From contig JAICEG010000326.1 of NCBI GenBank assembly GCA_025924295.1, forward strand, positions 1 to 6,107: DNA of 6,107 nt, in the 5' to 3' direction. The notes beneath the pieces were generated by a model, which was not told where the DNA came from, did no database searches, and saw nothing but the letters and a program-made list of their open reading frames with translations. Positions 1-5,251 of the stretch are shown here, piece by piece (position 1 is the stretch's first letter; the number at the start of each line of letters is the position of its first letter). The position numbers and the translations under genes are program-made. Origin of the DNA: Vicinamibacteria bacterium. Lineage in GTDB: Bacteria > Acidobacteriota > Vicinamibacteria > Vicinamibacterales > UBA2999.

Positions 1-2902
1 CCTGATAGAGCGCCGGATGCGTGACGTTGGTCCGCACCGCACTGTCGATGTTCTGGTTCTGCACGTTGCCTCCGAGGGCAAACGCGGCGCTCCCACCGCA
101 ACCGCACAACTGGAACTGGTTGAACAGGTTGATCAGCTGCCCCTGAATGTAGAGATCGACTCGTCGGCCACCACCCGTCGGCAGGCCATAGGTGTACATC
201 GCGGCGAAGTCAGTGCGCTTCTGCCCTTCCATGCGGAACGCGTCGCGCGCGGTAAAGAAGTACTGGTTGTTCGCACCGTCGGGCGGCGTGACGTAGCCGG
301 GGTTGGTGACGTAGGGACGCGCGTCGATGCCGTTGACCAATGCACCGTTCTGGTTCGAGCCGCTGTACGGGACACCGCTTTCGAGTGCCTGCAGCACGCT
401 GAGCGTCAAGCCGGTGATCGGCGTGACGTTGAGCCACAGACGCGCACGATGGCGCTGGTCGATCGACAGGTCACCTTCCGGGTAGTTCCACTCGCCCCGA
501 TATTCGGGGTAGTGGAGGACGGCGTCACGTCCGTTCGAACCTGATGAAATGGGGCCATTGGGAACCGTCTCGCCTTCGACGTTGCCCCAGGCGCGAGAGA
601 TCGTGTAGTTGCCGCCGAAGTCGTAGCGTGTACCCCCCCGGTACTGGGCCTGAAGGCTCAATCCCGTGTACTGGCGGCTCAGCAAACCCTCGTCGTCGTT
701 CTCGACCAGTGTCAGATCGTAGGGGCGCCCCGCGACGCTGGAGGGTGCGAACGGTCGATTGTCGACGGCGCGCCCGGTCGTCATATCGGTCCGCCACACG
801 TAGAAGCCGCCGTAGTCGCGATACACGAAGTCGGCGCGCACCGCACCACGGCTGCCGAACTGACGGCTGACACCGCTCGCATACTCCCACACGTGCGGGG
901 AGTCGAGCGAACCCTGCACCTGCGGCGACACGCCGCGGACCGTCGGCGCTCCAGCCGTCGGCAGCGAGGCACCGCCGTTGGCATTGAACCAGTCGAACAT
1001 CTGCTGAATCGCTGCGGCGTTCGAGATGCGATTGGCCGGGTTCGTGTTGATGCTCGGCCCGGTGTACAGAAACTCGTAGGTGTCGGAGTTACCAGCCGGC
1101 GAGGTCTGGTCCGCGATGCTGTTGAGCAGACCCGCCACGTACTTCGCGACGTTGGCCGTCACCGACCAGCGCTGCTGACCGGTCGGGTCCCACACCACGC
1201 CAAGCCGCGGGCTGAACGCATTGGACGTGGAAACCTGCATGCCGTTGCCATCGACGCCGTCGTTGTGATCCCAGCGCAACCCGAGGTTCGCCGTCAGTCG
1301 ATCGCTGATCGTCCAGTTGTCGTTGACGAAGACGGAATTCGTGCGGAAGTCCGTTCCCTGGCTCTCGACGAAGATCGGGTTCCACTGGAACCGCGTCGTC
1401 CCGCTCACGAAGGTGTAAATCAGGTCCGTTCCGTTGAGGACCGCGGGGGCGTTGGTCAGGCGATAGTTGCTGCCGGACTGATAGTTGTTGGCGAGCCGCA
1501 CGTCCTTGAACGAGTCGAACCCGACGACCAGGTTGTGCGACCCGGAACCCGTCGTCGAGAGGAAGTACGACCCCTTGACGAAGATGTCCTGGTTGTCGCG
1601 CTCCTCGTCGGTGCACACACCGCAGAAGGTCGGCGCGTTGTAGCGGCGGCCGGCCGGGTCGATGAGCAGCGTGCCCTGAATGAGGTCGGTGTAGATGCTG
1701 CCGCTCCCGACGAACGTCAACTGGCGCTGCGAATACCGTCCCTCGAGGAAGAAGTTGGGCGTGATGACACCGGTGTAGTTGAGCGTGAACAGGTCCTCCG
1801 GCAGGCTCCGATTGTAGAGACTGGCCAAGTCCATCGAGGTGGCCGTGCTGAAGGTGCCGTTGGTTTCATCGCGATTGATCTTGGTGAACGCGCCCTGGAC
1901 ACGATGATTCGAGTCCAGGCTGTAGGTGACCTTGCCTTCGAAGCGCTTCGACTTGTCTGTGAAGACGTAGGGGATATTCGTGATCACCAGCTGACGATTG
2001 AGCGCGTTGGTCTGCAACCGTCCCGCCGTAAAGAACCAGACACGGTCCCTGATGACAGGACCGCCAACGGTGTACTCGTGCGTCGGCACCACGTCGTCGA
2101 GCTTGGTGTCGTTGGCGAACGGATCGTTCTCACGCTTGGGAACGAGCGCGCGCCAATCGTCGTTGGCCAGCGTCTCGCGGAAGGTACCGCTGAACTGGTT
2201 GCCTCCGGACTTGGTGACCATGTTGACGACGCCACCACCGAAGCGGCCGAACTCGGCCGAGATACCCGCCGTGGCGACCGTCGTCTCCTGCAACGCGTCC
2301 TCGATGACCAGGTCCTGCGCCTGGCCTCTGAGGTTTTCGTTCAACGACACGCCGTTGACCATGTACAGGTTTTCGAACGACATCGAGCCAGCAACCGAGA
2401 AGTTGCCACTGGGACCGGTCGGATGAACGGCCGGGGCCATCAGCATGACCGCGCGGTAGTCACGCTGGGTGGGCAGCGTCGACATCAGATCCTGATTGAA
2501 GTTCGTCGCGATCTGGCTTGTCTGCGTCAACACGTCAGCCGTCCGGCCGACGACCTGAATCGTCTCGGACAGCGCCGCGACCCCGAGCTGAATCTGCAGC
2601 GGCAGCACCTGCGTGGGCGCGAGGGAGACCGCGCGCTCCTGACGCTGGAAACCGGCCAGGTCGAAAACGAGTTGATAGGTCCCCGACGGGAGGAGCGGAA
2701 GGATGAAGTCACCGTTCTCGGAGGTGACGGTCTCGCGCACACCCTGCAGGTTCGGCGAGGTCGCGGTGACCGTGACGCCAGGCAGCGCCAGCCCCTGGGA
2801 ATCGGACACCTGCCCCGAAATCGTGCCGGTCGTACTTTGAGCAGCCGCGTGGGCTACCGGAAGGATCAAACAGACTACGGCCAACAACACTTTCACGCGC
2901 AT
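1..2902 (-). CDS. Oar-like TonB-dependent receptor with N-terminal carboxypeptidase-regulatory-like domain (3' end cut off by window edge)
   Basis: I read one uninterrupted minus-strand frame of 967 codons from the ATG at 2902 to the left edge; no stop is reached, so the C-terminus is missing. Residues 1-22 look like a Sec signal peptide: basic start, hydrophobic core LLAVVCLILPV, then AHAAAQS. Residues about 26-107 form a CarboxypepD_reg-like beta-sandwich (GTISGQVSDSQG, LPGVTVTAT, GDFILPLLPSGTYQL). Residues about 112-240 are the plug, with ETIQVVGR, LYMVNGVSLNE, AEFGRFGGGVVNMVTKSGGN. The rest is barrel: alternating aromatic strands such as FFTAGR and SVFVNDNWTISDRLTANLGLRWD. The INLFNQFQLCGCGG stretch at about 925-938 resembles the last strands of the family, so probably only a short tail is missing. 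Such receptors import large substrates across the outer membrane using TonB energy; the substrate is not predictable here. The start is supported by AAAGGGG six bases upstream of the ATG. Cysteine pairs occur at 427/430 and 933/935. Confidence 0.93.
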   Translation of the reverse strand, partial: MRVKVLLAVVCLILPVAHAAAQSTTGTISGQVSDSQGLALPGVTVTATSPNLQGVRETVTSENGDFILPLLPSGTYQLVFDLAGFQRQERAVSLAPTQVLPLQIQLGVAALSETIQVVGRTADVLTQTSQIATNFNQDLMSTLPTQRDYRAVMLMAPAVHPTGPSGNFSVAGSMSFENLYMVNGVSLNENLRGQAQDLVIEDALQETTVATAGISAEFGRFGGGVVNMVTKSGGNQFSGTFRETLANDDWRALVPKRENDPFANDTKLDDVVPTHEYTVGGPVIRDRVWFFTAGRLQTNALNRQLVITNIPYVFTDKSKRFEGKVTYSLDSNHRVQGAFTKINRDETNGTFSTATSMDLASLYNRSLPEDLFTLNYTGVITPNFFLEGRYSQRQLTFVGSGSIYTDLIQGTLLIDPAGRRYNAPTFCGVCTDEERDNQDIFVKGSYFLSTTGSGSHNLVVGFDSFKDVRLANNYQSGSNYRLTNAPAVLNGTDLIYTFVSGTTRFQWNPIFVESQGTDFRTNSVFVNDNWTISDRLTANLGLRWDHNDGVDGNGMQVSTSNAFSPRLGVVWDPTGQQRWSVTANVAKYVAGLLNSIADQTSPAGNSDTYEFLYTGPSINTNPANRISNAAAIQQMFDWFNANGGASLPTAGAPTVRGVSPQVQGSLDSPHVWEYASGVSRQFGSRGAVRADFVYRDYGGFYVWRTDMTTGRAVDNRPFAPSSVAGRPYDLTLVENDDEGLLSRQYTGLSLQAQYRGGTRYDFGGNYTISRAWGNVEGETVPNGPISSGSNGRDAVLHYPEYRGEWNYPEGDLSIDQRHRARLWLNVTPITGLTLSVLQALESGVPYSGSNQNGALVNGIDARPYVTNPGYVTPPDGANNQYFFTARDAFRMEGQKRTDFAAMYTYGLPTGGGRRVDLYIQGQLINLFNQFQLCGCGGSAAFALGGNVQNQNIDSAVRTNVTHPALYQ

Positions 2903-2908
2903 CGGTCA

Positions 2909-2934
2909 CCCCTTTACGCACGGAGTGCCAGGGG
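2909..2934 (-). promoter_or_regulatory. Shine-Dalgarno of the TonB receptor inside a possible sequestering hairpin
   Basis: On the minus strand the SD AGGGG (2913-2909) lies six bases before the ATG at 2902. CCCCT at 2934-2930 is its exact complement, and between them GCAC TCC GTGC (2928-2918) can form an inner stem. Together they make a two-part hairpin that hides the ribosome binding site. The pairing is visible in the sequence; a regulatory role is inference, and the stem is short. Confidence 0.35.
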
Positions 2935-2985
2935 CGCCGCCATGCCTTCCGCCCATGCACACACCGCGCAGAACCATCGAAACAT
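2914..2985 (-). CDS. Possible 23-codon upstream ORF (leader peptide) before the TonB receptor gene
   Basis: An ATG at 2985 opens a 23-residue frame beginning MFRWFCAVCAWAEG and ending with TAA at 2916-2914. The stop overlaps the receptor's Shine-Dalgarno and lies 11 bases before its start codon. The peptide is hydrophobic, with two tryptophans and two cysteines. AAGG abuts the start codon, too close for a normal SD; GAGCGG further upstream is a weak alternative. Translation of this frame would pass through the hairpin that covers the receptor SD, so coupling is conceivable. Short frames like this arise easily by chance, and the call is weak. Confidence 0.15.
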   Translation of the reverse strand: MFRWFCAVCAWAEGMAAPLALRA

Positions 2986-3089
2986 CCTTATCGGCCGCTC
3001 GACAATTGGACCGAACAGCTCACGTAGGTTTGGTGTCAGCAGCTGAAAATCGATGTCGAGTTGCGAAAGAAACGCCGTGAAACAGCGGA

Positions 3090-3118
3090 AATACATGATG
3101 CGACGAGGCCGGTGTCGA
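3090..3118 (-). promoter_or_regulatory. Candidate sigma70-like promoter for the TonB receptor gene
   Basis: On the minus strand TCGACA (3118-3113; five of six match TTGACA) is followed after exactly 17 bases by TGTATT (3095-3090; four of six match TATAAT). Transcription would begin near 3083, giving a leader of about 180 nt before the receptor ATG at 2902. The spacing is ideal, but in a GC-rich genome such matches are weak evidence. Confidence 0.3.
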
Positions 3119-3119
3119 C

Positions 3120-3164
3120 ACACGTCCCACCGTTCGTCCCACCTGATTCGACCGCAGGACGTGT
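3120..3164 (-). terminator. Inverted repeat directly after the HD gene stop codon; possible terminator or mRNA-end structure
   Basis: ACACGTCC (3120-3127) and GGACGTGT (3157-3164) are a perfect 8-bp inverted repeat beginning one base after the stop codon of the HD gene. The loop is 29 bases and contains most of a 9-bp tandem repeat. No T-run follows on the minus strand, so this is not a canonical intrinsic terminator; it may stabilise the mRNA end or be fortuitous. Confidence 0.3.
3123..3143. repeat. 9-bp direct repeat with 12-bp period (CGTCCCACC gtt CGTCCCACC)
   Basis: Two perfect copies of CGTCCCACC occur at 3123-3131 and 3135-3143, separated by GTT. They lie just upstream of the candidate receptor promoter (-35 at 3118-3113 on the minus strand). 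Near-helical spacing upstream of a -35 is where an activator might bind, but no regulator is identified. Confidence 0.4.
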
Positions 3165-3989
3165 TTAGAGAGGGGCGTCCGGCCGTTCGATGGTGCGCCA
3201 CATGTGCGCGACCGGGCTGTTGTCGTAGCCCAGTCCCTCTTTCGGCTGTTTGAAGTGCCGCCCGATGATGTCCACGAAGACATCGAGACTGACCTGTGCG
3301 TTGGGGTCGAACGCATACAGGTCGTTGACGGTCACCATCCGCGCTTCGCCGTACCACTTGTGCTTCCGGACCATCTGATAGGTGTGCTCGATGTAAGGCT
3401 CGGGACGGTAGTCGTGCCCGAAGATCCGGCGGTACAGGTCTGGATACTCGTAGCCGTTGGCGGGGTCGGCGTAGAAGCGCAGCGCCTGGTGATAGCGAAT
3501 CGCGAAGGCGGCCTTCTCCGAGATATAAGGCTCGAATAGCTGCGCGCCCCACCACCCGTGATCGACCTTGATGATCTCCTGCACGACGTCGTGCAGCAGA
3601 CAGGCGATGACGACTTCCTCGCTCATCCCGGATCTCAACGCCTTGGTCGCGCTCTGCAGGCAGTGGTTCGAGGTGCCGTTGAACCGCATCGTGAAAAAGT
3701 CGACGAGACGGGGCGCCTTCGGCATCGGATCGAGCCGCTTGACGTTGCCGGTACGAGCGGCGAACAGGTTCCCGACACCGCGCCGCGTCGGGCGCGTCTC
3801 GATCTGGGCCTGCAGCTCCGCCATGGACGGGAACGTCTGGGCAGCGGGGGCCTGCTGCATCGCGACTGCCTCGTTGAGCCGCGAGCTCATGAACTCCTCG
3901 AGCGCATCGGCCTTCGCCTCATCGCTCATCAGGCCGACGGCCGTCGTCCCGCCCAGGGTGGTGATGAACGCTCTGCGATCGATCTCCAT
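3165..3989 (-). CDS. Tat-signal HD-domain protein, PhnZ/MIOX-like putative diiron oxygenase
   Basis: This 274-residue protein starts at the ATG at 3989, chosen because GAGGAG lies five bases upstream and because a twin-arginine motif follows at once (DRRAFI, residues 4-9), then a short hydrophobic run to about residue 21 and possible cleavage at AKADA (25-29). The HD fold covers about residues 95-230. Candidate metal ligands are H109 (NHCLQSA), H133 and D134 (LLHDVV), H144 (DHGWWGAQL), H167 (RYHQAL) and D223 (VNDLY). This six-ligand set and its spacing fit mixed-valent diiron oxygenases such as PhnZ and myo-inositol oxygenase better than hydrolytic HD phosphohydrolases, though hydrolysis cannot be excluded. 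The substrate is unknown. Export by Tat would suit a protein that must fold around a metal centre in the cytoplasm. The same frame is open upstream to 4592, but that extension has no recognisable homology and runs across the PAS gene, so I treat it as a high-GC artefact. Confidence 0.85.
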   Translation of the reverse strand: MEIDRRAFITTLGGTTAVGLMSDEAKADALEEFMSSRLNEAVAMQQAPAAQTFPSMAELQAQIETRPTRRGVGNLFAARTGNVKRLDPMPKAPRLVDFFTMRFNGTSNHCLQSATKALRSGMSEEVVIACLLHDVVQEIIKVDHGWWGAQLFEPYISEKAAFAIRYHQALRFYADPANGYEYPDLYRRIFGHDYRPEPYIEHTYQMVRKHKWYGEARMVTVNDLYAFDPNAQVSLDVFVDIIGRHFKQPKEGLGYDNSPVAHMWRTIERPDAPL

Positions 3990-3994
3990 GTTGG

Positions 3995-4020
3995 CTCCTC
4001 GGCGGGTCGAAAGTCCCGCC
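3995..4020 (-). promoter_or_regulatory. Hairpin abutting the Shine-Dalgarno of the HD gene
   Basis: On the minus strand GGCGGG (4020-4015), an 8-base loop ACTTTCGA and CCCGCC (4006-4001) form a perfect 6-bp GC stem, and the next six bases are the SD GAGGAG (4000-3995). The hairpin lies in the 52-bp gap between the PAS stop and the HD start. It could be a processing or stabilising stem, or a weak attenuator; it has no U-tract. Only the pairing and position are seen. Confidence 0.4.
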
Positions 4021-4041
4021 TCTCCGCGCGGGTGACACACT

Positions 4042-4515
4042 CTAGCTGTCGCCGACCCGCGTCTGCGCACGCCCAAGTATAGACCGCCACATTCGCACCA
4101 GCACCGGGGCGCGATCCTGCGGCGAACCTCTTCGCTGCCGCCGCTTTCGCTGATCGATATCGGACGAATAGATGCAGATTCCTTCCGGCGCCGGCTGCAC
4201 CCGTAGCTCGAACCACCGCGTGCTGCCATCCGGAAACGTGAATTCGCTCTCGAACACCTGCGGGATCCGCTCTTCCATCGAGCGCCGCATCCGTTCGAAC
4301 GTGGTGGTCTGGTCGATGCCTGGATACTCCTCGAAGATCGAGTGTCCGACCAGTTCCTCTGCCGGCCGCCGGCCGTGCCGAGCGGCGGCGGGATTGACGT
4401 AGATGTAGTGCCAGTCGTAGCCGATGATCTGGAACCCCTCCGAAAGGCAGTCGAGCGCGCGGCGGAGCGGGTCGTGATCGACGGAAGGCGGAAAGACACC
4501 AACCAGGTCGGACAT
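4042..4515 (-). CDS. Stand-alone PAS-domain protein, possibly a degraded sensor fragment
   Basis: The frame from the ATG at 4515 to TAG at 4042 encodes 157 residues; a GTG at 4530 would add five residues but would overlap the candidate -10. A single PAS fold spans about residues 14-125: ALDCLSEGFQIIGYDWHYIYVN, an AAARHGRRPAEELVG turn, IFEEYPGID, then EFTFPDGSTRWFELRVQP and the closing strand GICIYSSDIDQRK. In known proteins this type of PAS, ending in D-I-x-x-R-K, normally precedes a histidine kinase, GGDEF or second PAS domain. Here only about 30 arginine-rich residues follow, with no output domain. In the +1 frame just after DIDQRKR one reads GSEEVRRRIA, which resembles the usual linker after such a PAS, so an old frameshift is likely. 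It may still be a small cytoplasmic sensor or adaptor. The HD gene follows 52 bp downstream on the same strand. Confidence 0.75.
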   Translation of the reverse strand: MSDLVGVFPPSVDHDPLRRALDCLSEGFQIIGYDWHYIYVNPAAARHGRRPAEELVGHSIFEEYPGIDQTTTFERMRRSMEERIPQVFESEFTFPDGSTRWFELRVQPAPEGICIYSSDIDQRKRRQRRGSPQDRAPVLVRMWRSILGRAQTRVGDS

Positions 4516-4532
4516 TGCGGCGAGTGCCACTG

Positions 4533-4540
4533 ACTATAAC
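4533..4540. promoter_or_regulatory. Overlapping back-to-back -10-like elements between divergent genes
   Basis: The 43-bp gap between the PAS start (4515, minus) and the zinc-ribbon start (4559, plus) contains ACTATAAC at 4533-4540. On the plus strand this gives TATAAC (4535-4540), with a TG four bases upstream of it. On the minus strand it gives TATAGT (4538-4533). Neither has a clear -35. Placement suits one shared bidirectional promoter; the minus transcript would then start only about ten bases before the PAS ATG. Confidence 0.35.
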
Positions 4541-4558
4541 CGAGGTAACCTGTCGGGG

Positions 4559-4747
4559 ATGAAATCACCCCACCCCGGCAGTGTCGGCACAACTCCTGAT
4601 TCCATTGGCACTGGCGGACAGGCTGGACCGCAGGACACCGACGAAACGACCTGCCCCCGCTGCGGCGAATCGCACGACCTCGCCAAGGTCAAAGGCTGTA
4701 TCAAATGCCTGAAGTGCGGGTTCAAGTTCGACTGCAACGGCTGGTAG
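4559..4747 (+). CDS. Small six-cysteine zinc-ribbon protein resembling the class II ribonucleotide reductase C-terminal tail
   Basis: The ATG at 4559 opens a 62-residue frame ending in TAG at 4745-4747. GAGGT at 4542-4546 lies twelve bases upstream and could be a long-spaced SD. Residues 1-30 are Gly/Pro/Thr-rich and probably disordered. Residues 32-62 hold cysteines at 32, 35, 47, 50, 53 and 59 in the pattern CPRCG, x10, GCxKCxxCG, x4, C, ending NGW. CxxC plus CxxC is a zinc ribbon. The GCxKCxxCG core is what is typically seen at the end of B12-dependent ribonucleotide reductase (NrdJ), where the tail cysteines relay reducing equivalents. Here the module is free-standing. It could be a stand-alone redox or zinc module, or simply a convergent small zinc ribbon. 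No DNA- or RNA-binding surface can be recognised. The next plus-strand gene follows 78 bp later. Confidence 0.75.
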   Translation: MKSPHPGSVGTTPDSIGTGGQAGPQDTDETTCPRCGESHDLAKVKGCIKCLKCGFKFDCNGW

Positions 4748-4825
4748 CCGCACCCGCCCCCATTTACCGGAACGGATCACCGTCGACGTAGCGGGGTTAT
4801 CCGCTCCGGCGACACTCTGACTACG

Positions 4826-5050
4826 ATGCAGCTTCAGTCAGAGCACACGTCGACGTGCTGGGTGTTCGTCAGACACTCGGAATGCATCCAGGTCAGCACG
4901 CGTGAGCTGTCGGTCACCATCGACGGCCCGCATCGCACGCACGACAGATATCACTTCGACTGCGAGCGGGATCTGCAATCGTTCCAGATGACGCTGGCGG
5001 AGCAACTGACCGAACGAGGCTGGCTGCTCTGCGCCTCGAAGTCCTCTTAG
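4826..5050 (+). CDS. Small hypothetical protein, 74 residues
   Basis: The frame from the ATG at 4826 to TAG at 5048-5050 encodes 74 residues with no signal peptide or membrane segment. I do not recognise a named family. Visible features are an opening strand CWVFVRHSECIQVSTREL, a probable second strand LSVTIDGPHRTHDRYHF, and a C-terminal helix DLQSFQMTLAEQLTERGW. The beta-beta-alpha order with a terminal amphipathic helix ending in GW looks like a small compact domain of the kind often annotated as hypothetical in acidobacterial genomes; that comparison is from memory. Three cysteines (11, 20, 46) do not form a metal motif. No SD is visible upstream. It may be co-transcribed with the zinc-ribbon gene, and its 3' end abuts the large inverted repeat. 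Confidence 0.55.
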   Translation: MQLQSEHTSTCWVFVRHSECIQVSTRELSVTIDGPHRTHDRYHFDCERDLQSFQMTLAEQLTERGWLLCASKSS

Positions 5051-5062
5051 TCCCGATCAAGT

Positions 5063-5240
5063 CATCGTTGAATGGAAGATCTTTGATTAGTGATTGGTTG
5101 GCGAACGACGATTGCCGACTTCTGATTGCGTACGACGTTCGTGCAGGTCGAGCCACGAACGAGCGCTCCGTCGATAATCAGCAATCGACAACCGTCAATC
5201 AAGAACCAATCAACGATCAAAGATCCCTAGATCAACAATG
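5063..5240. repeat. Large imperfect inverted repeat built of degenerate 7-bp units
   Basis: Four nested pairings share one axis: 5063-5071 with 5232-5240 (8 of 9), 5078-5099 with 5204-5225 (19 of 22), 5107-5127 with 5176-5196 (17 of 21) and 5136-5143 with 5154-5161 (8 of 8, loop 5144-5153). The right arm reads as successive heptads from 5176: AATCAGC, AATCGAC, AACCGTC, AATCAAG, AACCAATC (one extra base), AACGATC, AAAGATC. The left arm from 5078 reads GATCTTT, GATTAGT, GATTGGTT, GGCGAAC, GACGATT, GCCGACT, TCTGATT. The element is visibly less GC-rich than the flanking genes and fills the gap between two convergent stop codons. It carries no credible ORF. It could be a non-autonomous repeat, a bidirectional terminator or both. 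Confidence 0.8.
5078..5225. terminator. Probable bidirectional termination or 3'-end structure for the small plus-strand gene and phoD
   Basis: The long stem lies 27 bases after the plus-strand stop (5050) and 26 bases after the phoD stop codon (5252-5254, minus). Any transcript from either side must run through it. There is no proper U-tract on either strand, so it is not a textbook intrinsic terminator. The role is inferred from placement and stem length. Confidence 0.4.
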
Positions 5241-5251
5241 CTCTGAGGACT

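Noticed and set aside
17..544. A 175-codon plus-strand frame at the left edge
   Set aside because: It is antisense to the receptor barrel and has low-complexity Arg/Val composition with no domain.
893..3046. A 717-codon open frame on the plus strand opposite the TonB receptor gene
   Set aside because: It is antisense to a clear full-length receptor, is very rich in Arg, Val and Gly without recognisable domains, and is the usual by-product of GC-rich codon use.
3990..4592. N-terminal extension of the HD protein in the same frame, up to 475 residues in total
   Set aside because: The extension runs across the PAS gene in another frame and lacks homology, while the start at 3989 has a strong SD and a Tat motif.
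4790..4805. Small hairpin AGCGG/CCGCT between the two plus-strand small genes
   Set aside because: The stem is only five base pairs with no U-tract, as expected by chance in GC-rich sequence.
5063..5240. CRISPR array or transposon end
   Set aside because: There are no constant-length spacers, the repeat units are contiguous and degenerate, and no transposase or target duplication is visible in the window.
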